Of a stretch of 64,000 bases of DNA, positions 27,957-37,051 are shown piece after piece; within the stretch, counting starts at the first letter, position 1, and each line of letters begins with the position of its first letter. Where the stretch lies: the NCBI GenBank assembly GCA_965216255.1, contig OZ244148.1, positions 1,116,001-1,180,000 on the forward strand, written 5' to 3'. The notes beneath the pieces were generated by a model, which was not told where the DNA came from, ran no database searches, and worked only from the letters and a program-made list of their open reading frames with translations. The translations under genes and the position numbers were made by a program. Origin of the DNA: G965216255 sp965216255 (GTDB lineage: Bacteria > Bacteroidota > Rhodothermia > Rhodothermales > Bin80).

Positions 27957-30188
27957 CTATTCTTCAAACCTGTACACACCGTGAATAGCTTCCAGACGCT
28001 TCAGTCGCTCCATGAGCCGACGCAGGTGCTGAAGGTCGCTTACGTACAGTACAACGGTACCCTCAAAGATTCCGTCCTGCGTGTCTACCGTGATGGAGCG
28101 TATGTTGGTCCTCAAGTCCCGGGAAATGACCGTGGTGAGGTCATGCACGATGCCAACGCGGTCTTCTCCGACTACCCGGAGTCCGGCAACAAAGTGGACG
28201 TCCTTTTGCCGGCTCCAGTCGCATGCCTGGATCCGGTCCGCATGATTGACCAGCAGATGGGACGCATTGCGGCATCCGGTACGGTGGATCTTTATGGTAC
28301 CCGTCTTGCTTGCATAGCCGAACACGGAATCCCCGGGTATGGGATTGCAGCAGGCGGCATAGGACACGGCCAGTCCCGCAACGCGTTCTCCATTGATGAG
28401 CAGGGCCTCCTGTCCGGACATCTGGGCTTGCTCCTTGAAGGCCTCGAACTGCACGGCAGAGGAATCCCGCTCGGATTCCTCGTCCGCACGTGTCTCTCCG
28501 GTTTTGATGAGGTGGAGTAGTTCACTGATATCGAAGAGTCCCGAAGCGATTTCATAGAACATCTGCTTCGGACTCTGATACTTGAACCGGCCCGCGTAAC
28601 GGGCCAGGTCCGCTTCGCTTACGCTTAGCCGTGCCCGGCGGGCCTTCTTTTCCCAGAGTTCGCGGCCGTAGCGCACCGCTACACGCCGTTCCTCATTGAT
28701 CCAGTGCCGAATGCGGCTGCGCGCCTTGTGGGTGACCACAATCTTTACCCAGTCCGGATTCGGCGTCTGCTTCTTGGACGTAATGATCTCAACCTGGTCC
28801 CCGCTCTTTAGGAGATGTGACAGCGGCACCATCTTGCCGTTGACCTTTGCGCCGATGCACTGATACCCTACGTCCGTATGGATCTGAAAGGCAAAATCAA
28901 CGGGCGTTGCCCCCGTCGGCAGCGTCTTCAGGTCCCCGCGCGGCGTGAAGGCATAGACTTCGTCCGTGTACAGGTTCAGGCTGAATTCCTGCACAAATTC
29001 CGTGGCCTGATCCGATTCCGGGTTGTCCATGAGGTCGTGGACCCATGCCAAGAATTGGTCCATCTCCCTGTCAGCCTTCGCCACACCTTCCTTGTACTTC
29101 CAGTGGGCCGCCACCCCGCGCTCGGCTACCTCGTGCATCTCCGTCGTTCTAATTTGCACCTCAATGCGCCGCCCACCGGGCCCGAGCACGGTCGTATGCA
29201 AACTCTGGTACCCGTTGGACTTGGGAACCGAGATAAAATCCCTGAACCGTTCCGGTAGGGGCTGGTACAGGTCCGTGACTATGGAATATACCCGCCAGCA
29301 GTCCTCCTTGCCCTGGCGCCCGCTCGACTTCAATACCACCCGGATGGCAAAGAGATCGTAAATCTCATCGAGCGGCTTGTTCTGCGTCTTCATCTTGCGG
29401 AAGATCGATTGCACATTCTTCGATCTGCCGTAAATGTCGAAGTCGAATCCGTACTCCTGCAGGCGCTCCTTGACTGGAAGGATGAAGCTCTTGATATATA
29501 CGGCCCGCTCCTGCCGTGTGGCCTTTAGACTGCGAACGATGTCACTATAAGATTCCTGCTCCAGTACACGCAGGGACAAATCCTCCAACTCGTTCTTTAT
29601 TGCCTGCAACCCGAAGCGATGTGCCAGAGGAGCAAACAGGTTCGCTGTCTCCGTGGCAGCCCGAAGCTGCTTGGCACGCGGCAAGGAGGCGATAGTGCGC
29701 ATATTGTGCAGCCGGTCCGCAAACTTGACGAGGATCACCCGCACGTCCTGCGCCATGGAAAGCATCAGTTTGCGCACATTTTCTGCCTGGCCCACAGCGC
29801 GCGTGGCAAACACACCCCGTATCTTGGTCAGACCGTCGATGAGAATGGCCATGGTGTCGCCAAACTCCGCGCGGATGAGTTCCAGCGTCAGCTCCGTGTC
29901 TTCGACCACGTCGTGCAGCAGGGCCGCTGCCACACTTATGTCGTCGAAGCGAATGTCCCGGGCCACAATCATCGCCACCTCCAGCGGATGGACGATATAG
30001 GGCTCTCCGGACCTGCGCCTATCGTTGCGATGCGCCCAGTAGCTGAGACGGAAGGCTCGACGGATCATGTCCTCGTCCACCTTGGCAAGGCGCACCTCGC
30101 AGGTGTCGACGAGCTCCTGCAGAGCGCGTTCGAACGGTGCGGCGATGGTAACGCCGCGACTCCTCACTATGGCCGAGGCCTGCAGCAT
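27957..30188 (-). CDS. spoT: Bifunctional (p)ppGpp synthetase/hydrolase (Rel/SpoT)
   Basis: 743 residues. The N-terminal HD hydrolase has LLHDVVEDTELTLE near residue 90 and FADRLHNMRTI. The synthetase domain has QSIFRKMKTQNKPLDEIYDL, FISVPKSNGYQSLHTTVLGP and RTTEMHEVAERGVAAHWKYKEG. A TGS domain (VYAFTPRGDLKTLPTGATPVDFA) is near residue 405, and a C-terminal ACT domain (RVVGEDRVGIVHDLTTVISRDL) follows. Both HD and synthetase motifs look intact, so it should make and degrade the stringent-response alarmone. It lies 116 bases downstream of rplQ. Confidence 0.93.
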   Translation of the reverse strand: MLQASAIVRSRGVTIAAPFERALQELVDTCEVRLAKVDEDMIRRAFRLSYWAHRNDRRRSGEPYIVHPLEVAMIVARDIRFDDISVAAALLHDVVEDTELTLELIRAEFGDTMAILIDGLTKIRGVFATRAVGQAENVRKLMLSMAQDVRVILVKFADRLHNMRTIASLPRAKQLRAATETANLFAPLAHRFGLQAIKNELEDLSLRVLEQESYSDIVRSLKATRQERAVYIKSFILPVKERLQEYGFDFDIYGRSKNVQSIFRKMKTQNKPLDEIYDLFAIRVVLKSSGRQGKEDCWRVYSIVTDLYQPLPERFRDFISVPKSNGYQSLHTTVLGPGGRRIEVQIRTTEMHEVAERGVAAHWKYKEGVAKADREMDQFLAWVHDLMDNPESDQATEFVQEFSLNLYTDEVYAFTPRGDLKTLPTGATPVDFAFQIHTDVGYQCIGAKVNGKMVPLSHLLKSGDQVEIITSKKQTPNPDWVKIVVTHKARSRIRHWINEERRVAVRYGRELWEKKARRARLSVSEADLARYAGRFKYQSPKQMFYEIASGLFDISELLHLIKTGETRADEESERDSSAVQFEAFKEQAQMSGQEALLINGERVAGLAVSYAACCNPIPGDSVFGYASKTGTIKIHRTGCRNASHLLVNHADRIQACDWSRQKDVHFVAGLRVVGEDRVGIVHDLTTVISRDLRTNIRSITVDTQDGIFEGTVVLYVSDLQHLRRLMERLKRLEAIHGVYRFEE

Positions 30189-30304
30189 GACGGTAGACGA
30201 AAGCCATGCCTTTACAAGGGGACGCGAATACGGTTTCCAGGCTGCATGGCCACAAAAAGACTCCGAAGACCGTTGCCCCGGGTGCCACGCACTCTCGCGG
30301 CGCC

Positions 30305-30757
30305 TTACTCTGATTCTTCTTCTTCTGGCGTTGGCCGGGTTCGCCCCTTACTGCGCCGGGTGCGGCGCCGCTGGTCGCCCGGTGCCTCCACGACGGAATC
30401 GTTGTAATCCACCAGTTCCAAGGCCGCCATTTCGGCGCCGTCCCCGCTACGCTGGCCCAACTTGACGATCCGTGTGTAACCCCCTGGACGATCACCCACG
30501 CGCTCGGCGATGTCCGAAAACAGCTCGGTCGTGGCGTATTTGTTACGCAGCCGACTAAAGACCGTCCGGCGGTTGTGCGTCGTGTCCTCCTTGGAGCGCG
30601 TAATGAGCGGCTCCACGAACATCCTTGTCGCCTTTGCCTTGGTCAGCGTCGTACGAATTCTCTTGTTCGCTATCAGAGCATTGGACAGCGCTGCCAGCGT
30701 CGCCATACGATGCGCACGGGTACGCCCGAGCTTGAAACCCTTCTTGGCATGCCGCAT
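30305..30757 (-). CDS. rplQ: 50S ribosomal protein L17
   Basis: 150 residues. The core matches L17 (MRHAKKGFKLGRTRAHRMA, LANKRIRTTLTKAKATR, PGGYTRIVKLGQRSGDGAEMA). It has a C-terminal extension of about 30 residues (GDQRRRTRRSKGRTRPTPEEEESE) not found in short L17 proteins such as that of E. coli. A clear ribosome-binding site (AAGGAGG) precedes the ATG. It closes the alpha operon, 12 bases after rpoA. Confidence 0.96.
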   Translation of the reverse strand: MRHAKKGFKLGRTRAHRMATLAALSNALIANKRIRTTLTKAKATRMFVEPLITRSKEDTTHNRRTVFSRLRNKYATTELFSDIAERVGDRPGGYTRIVKLGQRSGDGAEMAALELVDYNDSVVEAPGDQRRRTRRSKGRTRPTPEEEESE

Positions 30758-30769
30758 GTTGGCCCCTCC

Positions 30770-31756
30770 TTACTGTTGAATTTCGTCTTCCACATACTGC
30801 GCCACATCCATTCCAAAATTCAGGCCGCGGTCTTCGAGAACCACCACCAACTCCTGGAGCGACTTCCGCCCGAAGTTGCGGAACTTGAGCATCTCCTGCT
30901 CCCCGCGCCGCACCAGATCTGCGATCGTCTTGATATTGGCGGCCTTCAGACAATTCTGCGCCCGGACCGATAGTTCGAGTTCGTCCACGGGCTGCGCCAA
31001 CATTTCCCGGGTGTGCTGGGACTGCGCGTCGGCGGCCCCGGACTGCATCGCCGTGATGGGTACCGTATCCATGGTCAAGAACAGGTTCACGTGATCCCGC
31101 AGGATAATCGCCGCCTGGGACAACGCTTCGTCCGGCTGCACGGATCCGTCCGTAGAAATCTCTAATTCCAGCCGTTCGTAATCAATCTTCTGCCCCACCC
31201 TGGTTGGCTTCACCGTGTACCGGACATTCTGGATCGGCGTGTACACCGCATCGATGGCAATCACACCAATGGGATCGTCCGCCCGCTTGTTTTCGTCGGC
31301 AGGCACATATCCGCGCCCCGTCTCCACACGCAGCTCCAACGAAAAACTTGTTTTGGAGCCCAATGTGGCGATATGGTGGTCGGGATTGAGCACTTCGTAT
31401 TCCGAGGTCGCCTCCCCGAAATCACGCGCCGTCAACATTCCCGGACCCTTTACGCGCAGGTGGATGGTCCCTCCTGCATGCTCGCGGGCCTTGAACCGGA
31501 CTCCCTTCAGGTTGAGAATGATGTCCGCTACATCTTCCGTGACCCCGGGGATGGTGGAGAACTCGTGCTGAACGCCATCGATCCTGAGGGCGGTCACTAC
31601 CACTCCGTTGAGAGAAGACAGCAATACGCGCCGCAGCGCGTTGCCGATGGTGACGCCGAAGCCGCGTTCCAGTGGCTGGATCACGAAGCTCCCGAAGGAC
31701 CTGGTCGCTTTCTTTACGTAGACGCCCTCGGGCATCTGGATTCCGTAATCGCTCAT
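30770..31756 (-). CDS. rpoA: RNA polymerase alpha subunit
   Basis: 328 residues. The N-terminal assembly domain has FVIQPLERGFGVTIGNALRRVLLSS, and the C-terminal domain has RAQNCLKAANIKTIADLVRR and FRNFGRKSLQELVVVLEDRGL. It dimerises to start polymerase assembly and contacts activators and UP elements. It sits between rpsD and rplQ as in the classical alpha operon. Confidence 0.97.
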   Translation of the reverse strand: MSDYGIQMPEGVYVKKATRSFGSFVIQPLERGFGVTIGNALRRVLLSSLNGVVVTALRIDGVQHEFSTIPGVTEDVADIILNLKGVRFKAREHAGGTIHLRVKGPGMLTARDFGEATSEYEVLNPDHHIATLGSKTSFSLELRVETGRGYVPADENKRADDPIGVIAIDAVYTPIQNVRYTVKPTRVGQKIDYERLELEISTDGSVQPDEALSQAAIILRDHVNLFLTMDTVPITAMQSGAADAQSQHTREMLAQPVDELELSVRAQNCLKAANIKTIADLVRRGEQEMLKFRNFGRKSLQELVVVLEDRGLNFGMDVAQYVEDEIQQ

Positions 31757-31785
31757 TGTAACCGTGTAAGGAGGAGAGAAGGCTC

Positions 31786-32388
31786 CTATTTAGAATACAA
31801 CTCGACGATGAGTTGCTCTTGGATGTTTTCCGGGATGTCCGCCCGATTCGGATAGTCGAGAAACTTGCCTTGGAGCCCTTTCCGCTCCATTTCCAGCCAG
31901 GGATGAGAACGGCGATGCAGCCGAACATTGTCATGAAAGATCCCGGCGCGACGGCTCCTTGGACGTACAATAACCACGTCGCCCGGACGCAACTGGAAGG
32001 AGGGAATGTCTACGACCTGCTCGTTTACCATGATATGGCCATGATTGACAAACTGGCGGGCCTGTCTGCGCGTGGCTCCTATGCCCAGGCGAAAAACTGT
32101 ATTGTCGAGCCGCGCTTCCAGGATGCGGAGAAGGTTCTCTCCCGTGACCCCTTTCTTGCGTGTTGCTCGCTCGAAAAGGTTGCGAAACTGGCGCTCCAGG
32201 ATGCCATATACGTGTTTCACTTTCTGCTTTTCCTTCAGCTGCACGGCATATTCGCTTTCACGCCGGCGCCGCGCACGCCCGTGCTGGCCTGGCGGATGAG
32301 GCTTGCGCTCCAGTGCCTTGCTCGCACCAAAGAGCGGTTCCTTGAACCGACGCGCGATCTTTTGCTTCGGGCCTCTGTATCGGGCCAT
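31786..32388 (-). CDS. rpsD: 30S ribosomal protein S4
   Basis: 200 residues. The S4 RNA-binding domain is evident (ARLDNTVFRLGIGATRRQARQFVNHGHI). The N-terminal region (ARYRGPKQKIARRFKEPLFG) has no cysteines, so this is the zinc-independent form. S4 nucleates 30S body assembly and often represses its own operon. It lies 29 bases upstream of rpoA. Confidence 0.97.
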   Translation of the reverse strand: MARYRGPKQKIARRFKEPLFGASKALERKPHPPGQHGRARRRRESEYAVQLKEKQKVKHVYGILERQFRNLFERATRKKGVTGENLLRILEARLDNTVFRLGIGATRRQARQFVNHGHIMVNEQVVDIPSFQLRPGDVVIVRPRSRRAGIFHDNVRLHRRSHPWLEMERKGLQGKFLDYPNRADIPENIQEQLIVELYSK

Positions 32389-32430
32389 GGTTGTCCTGTA
32401 TTCGCGTTTGCTTGGTGGAACAATGGTGCG

Positions 32431-32838
32431 CTAGACGCGCCTCCGTTTCGGCGGCCGGCACCCGTTATGCGGTAAGGGCGTCACGTCCCGTATCGCCGCT
32501 ATTTCCAAGCCAGCCGTGGACAGCCCGCGTATGGCGGACTCCCGGCCAGAACCTGGGCCCTTCACATAAACCTCCACGCGCCGCAGTCCCAGGTCATGGG
32601 CTTCCTTGGCAGCCGTAATCGAGGCTATCTGGGCTGCATACGGCGTACTCTTGCGGCTACCCTTGAAGCCTTCCTTGCCGGAACTGGACCAGGAAATGCA
32701 GTTTCCGTACTGATCCGTTACCGTGACAATGACGTTATTGAACGTGGCCCGAATGAAAGCCATGCCGTTGGATTCAACGACGACACTCTTGCGACGCGTC
32801 CGTCCGGCCCGCGGGCGCTTGACCTCCCGTTTTGCCAT
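32431..32838 (-). CDS. rpsK: 30S ribosomal protein S11
   Basis: 135 residues. The core is typical (SNGMAFIRATFNNVIVTVTD, GSRKSTPYAAQIA, VKGPGSGRESAIRGL, DVTPLPHNGCRPPKRRRV). It forms part of the 30S platform near the mRNA exit. It sits between rpsM (15 bases away) and rpsD in alpha-operon order. Confidence 0.97.
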   Translation of the reverse strand: MAKREVKRPRAGRTRRKSVVVESNGMAFIRATFNNVIVTVTDQYGNCISWSSSGKEGFKGSRKSTPYAAQIASITAAKEAHDLGLRRVEVYVKGPGSGRESAIRGLSTAGLEIAAIRDVTPLPHNGCRPPKRRRV

Positions 32839-32853
32839 AGCTGTCTGCTGGAA

Positions 32854-33234
32854 TTATTTGCGCGGTGCCTTTTTCTTGCCGGCTACCGTTTTCTTGCGCC
32901 CCTTGCGCGTCCGCGCATTGGTTTGCGTACGCTGACCACGCACCGGCAGCCCCCGACGATGCCGCATGCCCCGATAGCAGCCAATATCCATCAGCCGCTT
33001 GATGTTCATCTGTACCTCGGAGCGAAGCGGACCCTCGACGAGATAGTGGTCTTCTACCAAACGCCGGACCTTCTTGGTCTGGTCCTCGGTCCATTCTTCC
33101 GGATGCCGGTCGGGATCAAGGCCCACCCTCTCCAGAATTTCTACAGCCTTTGACCTTCCGATCCCGTAAATGGCCGTAAGCGCGACTTCACCACGCCGGC
33201 TGGGAGGTACGTCTACTCCGGCTATTCGAGGCAT
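32854..33234 (-). CDS. rpsM: 30S ribosomal protein S13
   Basis: 126 residues. Family landmarks are ARIAGVDVP-type start (MPRIAGVDVPPSRRGEVAL), YGIGRSKAVEILERVGL, then MDIGCYRGMRHRRGLPVRGQRT. The Lys/Arg-rich tail (RKGRKKTVAGKKKAPRK) reaches the tRNA region. S13 is in the 30S head and contacts L5. Confidence 0.97.
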   Translation of the reverse strand: MPRIAGVDVPPSRRGEVALTAIYGIGRSKAVEILERVGLDPDRHPEEWTEDQTKKVRRLVEDHYLVEGPLRSEVQMNIKRLMDIGCYRGMRHRRGLPVRGQRTQTNARTRKGRKKTVAGKKKAPRK

Positions 33235-33257
33235 TTCCCTTGCTCCATTGTAAGGCC

Positions 33258-33374
33258 CTAACCCTGGCGTTGCTTGTGCCTGGGATTCTTCTTGTTGATG
33301 ACATACAGGCGACCCTTTCGACGAACGATCTTGTCGTCCGTGCTTCTCTTCTTGATGCTAGCTCGCACTTTCAT
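33258..33374 (-). CDS. rpmJ: 50S ribosomal protein L36, zinc-free form
   Basis: A 38-residue gene from ATG at 33374 to TAG at 33258. The protein is basic and reads MKVRASIKKRSTDDKIVRRK followed by GRLYVINKKNPRHKQRQG. The C/C/C/H zinc ligands of the classical form are absent: no Cys remains. It lies between infA and rpsM, its usual place. Confidence 0.95.
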   Translation of the reverse strand: MKVRASIKKRSTDDKIVRRKGRLYVINKKNPRHKQRQG

Positions 33375-33451
33375 GGCCGTCGTACTCGCTATAACTTGTG
33401 AAAAGGCGTGCAAACCTTATAGTACGCCTACCCACATCATTGGTTCGCCAT

Positions 33452-33670
33452 TTATTTGTAGCGATAAACGATGCGTCCCTTTGTCAGATCAAAAGGCGAA
33501 ATCTCGACCTTTACCCGGTCACCCGGCAGGATCTTGATATAGTACATGCGCATCTTGCCAGACAACAGGCCCAAAATGGAATGGCCGTTCTCCAGGCGTA
33601 CACGAAACTGCGCATTGGGCAAAGCCTCGATGACTTCGCCGTCCTGCTCAATGGTCTTCTGCTTAGCCAT
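33452..33670 (-). CDS. infA: Translation initiation factor IF-1
   Basis: 72 residues with the OB-fold landmarks VIEALPNAQFRVRLENGHSI, GKMRMYYIKILPGDRVKVE and SPFDLTKGRIVYRYK. It occupies the 30S A site during initiation. Its start overlaps the map stop by eight bases, giving the order map-infA-rpmJ. Confidence 0.97.
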   Translation of the reverse strand: MAKQKTIEQDGEVIEALPNAQFRVRLENGHSILGLLSGKMRMYYIKILPGDRVKVEISPFDLTKGRIVYRYK

Positions 33671-34478
33671 ACGTAGGTTCGGCTTGGATATATGGTGGTA
33701 TGGATACGTCTTCTATATAGCTGAACGTGGTGAGCACTTCCGGCCCCTGGCGTCCAACGGCGACCATGTGTTCGTAGTGTGCCGACGTGGAGCCATCCGC
33801 GCTACGCACGGTCCATCCGTCCGTATCAGTCAGGATCCGGAACGTCCCACGGTTGATCATGGGCTCCAGGCAGAATACGAGCCCAGCCTTCAGCTTTTGC
33901 CCCGAGTGGCGCTTCCCCACATTGGGTACCTGTGGATCCTCGTGCAGCGCACGCCCGATGCCATGGCCTACCAGTTCCCGAACCACGCCGTAACCCCGAC
34001 GCTCGCAGTGCTCCTGTACGGCGCTCGACACGTCGCCCAGGCGGTGGCCGGGGCAAGCCTGGGCCACGCCCTCGCGGAGGGATTCATACGTGGTCCTACA
34101 TAAGTGGGCGTCCTGGCTGTCAATGTCACCGACGGCAAACGTATAGGCGCTGTCGCCAAAATAATCCTGGAAATACACGCCGCAGTCAACGGAGACTACG
34201 TCGCCCACCTGCAGCGCATAGGATCCGGGGATGCCATGCACCACGGCGTCGTTCACGGATACGCACAGCGTGCCGGGAAAGGGTGGTAGCGAACCCACGC
34301 GGTAGCCCTTGAAAGCGGGCTCGGCACCACGGGCACGGATGTAACGCTCCGCTTCGCGGTCAAGCTGCGCCGTGGTAACGCCCGGCTCTACGTAGCGGGC
34401 CACTTCGGCGAGCGCGCGGCTTACGATGTCCGCGCAGTAACGCAGCACGTCAATTTCCTTTTCGGTCTTCAAACCCAT
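33663..34478 (-). CDS. map: Methionine aminopeptidase, type I
   Basis: 271 residues. The metal ligands fall in the expected motifs: DCGVYFQDYFGDSAYTFAVG (two Asp), GHGIGRALHEDPQVPN (His), CLEPMINRG (Glu) and SAHYEHMVAVG (Glu). It removes the initiator Met from new proteins. It directly follows secY; the adk gene often found between them is not present. The tail after TFSYIEDVSIPP is a little longer than in E. coli. Confidence 0.96.
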   Translation of the reverse strand: MGLKTEKEIDVLRYCADIVSRALAEVARYVEPGVTTAQLDREAERYIRARGAEPAFKGYRVGSLPPFPGTLCVSVNDAVVHGIPGSYALQVGDVVSVDCGVYFQDYFGDSAYTFAVGDIDSQDAHLCRTTYESLREGVAQACPGHRLGDVSSAVQEHCERRGYGVVRELVGHGIGRALHEDPQVPNVGKRHSGQKLKAGLVFCLEPMINRGTFRILTDTDGWTVRSADGSTSAHYEHMVAVGRQGPEVLTTFSYIEDVSIPPYIQAEPTYG

Positions 34479-34494
34479 GGCACGTGCGCTAGTC

Positions 34495-35808
34495 TCAACG
34501 GCCCCGTATCCGCCCGCCCTTCATAAATCCATCGTAGTGGCGCATCAAGAGATGACTCTCCACCTGCTTGAGCGTATCCAGCGTCACGCCTACCATGATT
34601 AACAGGCTGGTTCCCCCAAAGAATTGGGCAAACTGCTGGGTTTCGGTGATGCCAAGCTGCACGGCAAAGGCCGGCAGGATAGCGGCAAAGCCGATAAATA
34701 GCGAGCCCGGCAGCGTCACGCGCGTCAAAATGTCGTCGATGCGTTCACTGGTCTGACGCCCCGGGCGAATACCAGGAATGAAGCCGCCCTGGCGCTTCAT
34801 TGTGTCGGCCATCTCTTTCGGATTTACGGCAATCGCCGTATAGAAATAGGTAAAGAAGACGCAGACAACAAAGAATATGATCGAGTAGCCCCAGCCCGTA
34901 AAGTCCAGAAACAGCGCTCCGAAGCTCTGCATGAATTCGCTCTCGGGGAAGAACTGCGCAATAGTGCCAGGTACAAACATGATCGACTGCGCAAAGATGA
35001 TAGGCATGACTCCGGCAGCATTGACCCGAATGGGCAAATACTGCGTAGTGCCACCGTATACCTTACGGCCCACCACGCGCTTGGCATACTGCACGGGGAC
35101 GCGGCGTGTGCCTTGCGTCATAAGCACGACAAAGGCCGTCACCAGTACGAGCACGCCGATTTCGAAAAAGAACAGGAAAAGGTTGGGAACCTGCCGGAGC
35201 TCGTTTACAAAGGCCTGCGGCAAGAAGGCGATGATGCCAATGGTGATGATAAGCGAGATGCCGTTACCGATGCCATTCTCGGTAATCCGCTCACCCAGCC
35301 ACATCACGAACATGGTGCCGGCCGTAAGTACGATAACAGTCGTGACCATGAAAAACGTCGGGTTAATCTCGACGGCGGTTGGCACGGTACCCAAAAGAAA
35401 GATGGTGTACCCTACCGACTGCAGAGCCGTTATGCCCGCCGTTCCATAGCGCGTCAGTTGCGTGATTTTGCGCCGCCCTTCTTCTCCTTCCCGCTGCAAC
35501 TTCTGGAAATAGGGGACGGCCGCTCCCAGCAACTGAATGATGATGGACGCTGTGATGTAGGGCATAATGCCGAGCGCAAACACCCCGGCCTGCAAGAAGG
35601 CACCCCCCACAAATAGGTTGAAAAAGCCGAACAGATTATTCGTACCACCCGACGAAAATATTTCCTTCAGCTCTACGGCGTTGACCCCCGGAAGCGTCAC
35701 ATAGGCACCCACGCGGTAGATAACGAGGATGACAAGCGTGTAGATGATACGCTTGCGCAGCTCTTCGATCTTCCAAATGTTGCGCAGGCTTTCGGCGAAG
35801 CTGGCCAT
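34495..35808 (-). CDS. secY: Protein translocase subunit SecY
   Basis: 437 residues from the ATG at 35808 (MASFAESLRNIWKIEELRKR). A longer frame upstream overlaps rplO and has no SecY similarity. Ten membrane segments include the plug region (GVNAVELKEIFSSGG, FFNLFVGGAF). LGERITENGIGNGISLI and FFTYFYTAIAVNPKEMAD are recognised family stretches. The C-terminus is LLMRHYDGFMKGGRIRGR. It forms the SecYEG channel for export and membrane insertion. Confidence 0.97.
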   Translation of the reverse strand: MASFAESLRNIWKIEELRKRIIYTLVILVIYRVGAYVTLPGVNAVELKEIFSSGGTNNLFGFFNLFVGGAFLQAGVFALGIMPYITASIIIQLLGAAVPYFQKLQREGEEGRRKITQLTRYGTAGITALQSVGYTIFLLGTVPTAVEINPTFFMVTTVIVLTAGTMFVMWLGERITENGIGNGISLIITIGIIAFLPQAFVNELRQVPNLFLFFFEIGVLVLVTAFVVLMTQGTRRVPVQYAKRVVGRKVYGGTTQYLPIRVNAAGVMPIIFAQSIMFVPGTIAQFFPESEFMQSFGALFLDFTGWGYSIIFFVVCVFFTYFYTAIAVNPKEMADTMKRQGGFIPGIRPGRQTSERIDDILTRVTLPGSLFIGFAAILPAFAVQLGITETQQFAQFFGGTSLLIMVGVTLDTLKQVESHLLMRHYDGFMKGGRIRGR

Positions 35809-35836
35809 AAGCTGTGGTCTGGTTGGAAGCCGCGTC

Positions 35837-36298
35837 CTAGCGCAGGGTTGCCGTCCCTCCGGAGGCCTCGATCTTTGCGCGCGCCGAGCGGCTGAAAGCG
35901 TGGGCCTCAATGTTGAGAGGCCGTCCTATGTCTCCGCCGCCAAGAACCTTGATGCGGTCCTTGACGCCTGCCTGCCCTGCGGCGCACAGCACCTCCGGGT
36001 CAATGGTCTTGGCACCATCCAGGCGTCCTGACTCTACGAGTGCGGCCAGGCGGCCCAAACCGATGATCCGGTATGGCTTACGGAACGGGTTCTTGAAGCC
36101 GAACTTGGGAACGCGGCGCTGGAGCGGCATCTGCCCCCCTTCGAACCACGCAGGCATGGCATGATTGCCCGTACGGCTCTTCTGGCCCTTGTTGCCTCGG
36201 GTGGAACTATGTCCCCCCTTGCCCGAACCCACACCGCGTCCAAGACGCTTGCGTTTCTTGGTCGAACCCGGCGCGGGCGAAAGATTACTCAGATTCAT
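35837..36298 (-). CDS. rplO: 50S ribosomal protein L15
   Basis: 153 residues. The Gly/Lys-rich N-terminus is diagnostic (KKRKRLGRGVGSGKGGHSS, RGNKGQKSRTG, FEGGQMPLQRRVPKFGF). The globular C-terminal half contains KVLGGGDIGRPLNIEAHAFS. It is a late assembly protein near 23S domain II. It lies 28 bases upstream of secY. Confidence 0.96.
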   Translation of the reverse strand: MNLSNLSPAPGSTKKRKRLGRGVGSGKGGHSSTRGNKGQKSRTGNHAMPAWFEGGQMPLQRRVPKFGFKNPFRKPYRIIGLGRLAALVESGRLDGAKTIDPEVLCAAGQAGVKDRIKVLGGGDIGRPLNIEAHAFSRSARAKIEASGGTATLR

Positions 36299-36312
36299 GT
36301 CTCGTCTCGGGA

Positions 36313-36492
36313 TTATCCAGTCTCAATGACCTCAACCAGATGGCGCACCTTGCGAATCATGCCGCGGATGGCCGGCGAATCCTCATGCTCCACCGTATGC
36401 CGTATGCGGCGTAGCCCGAGCGCCTCCATGGTTCGACGCTGGCGCGCCGATCTGTGAATCAGGCTCCGGACCTGCGTGACTTTCAGTTTCAT
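36313..36492 (-). CDS. rpmD: 50S ribosomal protein L30
   Basis: A 59-residue gene read from ATG at 36492 to TAA at 36313. The protein begins MKLKVTQVRSLIHRSARQRR and continues with MEALGLRRIRHTVEHEDSPA, then IRGMIRKVRHLVEVIE. This is the usual L30 pattern. It sits between rpsE (four bases away) and rplO. Confidence 0.95.
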   Translation of the reverse strand: MKLKVTQVRSLIHRSARQRRTMEALGLRRIRHTVEHEDSPAIRGMIRKVRHLVEVIETG

Positions 36493-36496
36493 GATC

Positions 36497-37030
36497 CTAT
36501 CCTTCGAATACGCGTCTCAGCGGCACCCCCCGGCGACGCGCAACCTCCATGGGGTCTTCAAGGCGCCGCAGCGCCGCAATCGTTGCCCCCACCTGATTGT
36601 GGGGATTACTCGAGCCGAGCGACTTCGATAATATGTTCTTTATACCCGCACACTCCAGCACGGCACGCACTCCACCGCCAGCGATGACGCCCGTGCCTTC
36701 GGAAGCCGGCTTCAAGAGTACCCGTCCAGCATCCTGCTTCCCGATTATGCGGTGCGGGATGGTGCCGCGGTCCGTCACCGGTACGGTGACAAGGTTCTTC
36801 TTCGCAACTTCCGTACCCTTGGAGATGGCGTCCGCGACCTCATTGGCCTTGCCCAGGCCAGCGCCCACCTTGCCTTTGCCATCCCCGACCACGACCACCG
36901 CATTGAATGAAAAGCGGCGGCCACCCTTCACCACTTTGGCAACGCGGTTGACCGTCACGAGGCGCTCTATCCAGTCCGACTGGGAGCTCGGTTCTGCGAT
37001 ATTACGCTGGTTACTCTTGTTTCTAGCCAT
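36497..37030 (-). CDS. rpsE: 30S ribosomal protein S5
   Basis: 177 residues from the ATG at 37030; a GTG two codons upstream is the alternative. Recognised parts are VTVNRVAKVVKGGRRFSFNA, VVVGDGKGKVGAGLGKANEV and PASEGTGVIAGGGVRAVLE, then SLGSSNPHNQVGATI. S5 sits at the mRNA entry channel and affects accuracy. Confidence 0.96.
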   Translation of the reverse strand: MARNKSNQRNIAEPSSQSDWIERLVTVNRVAKVVKGGRRFSFNAVVVVGDGKGKVGAGLGKANEVADAISKGTEVAKKNLVTVPVTDRGTIPHRIIGKQDAGRVLLKPASEGTGVIAGGGVRAVLECAGIKNILSKSLGSSNPHNQVGATIAALRRLEDPMEVARRRGVPLRRVFEG

Positions 37031-37051
37031 ATGCACGAATAAAGGATGTAC

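Noticed and set aside
34495..35910. Longer SecY starting at 35910
   Set aside because: The first 34 residues overlap rplO and are unlike SecY; the ATG at 35808 gives the normal start.
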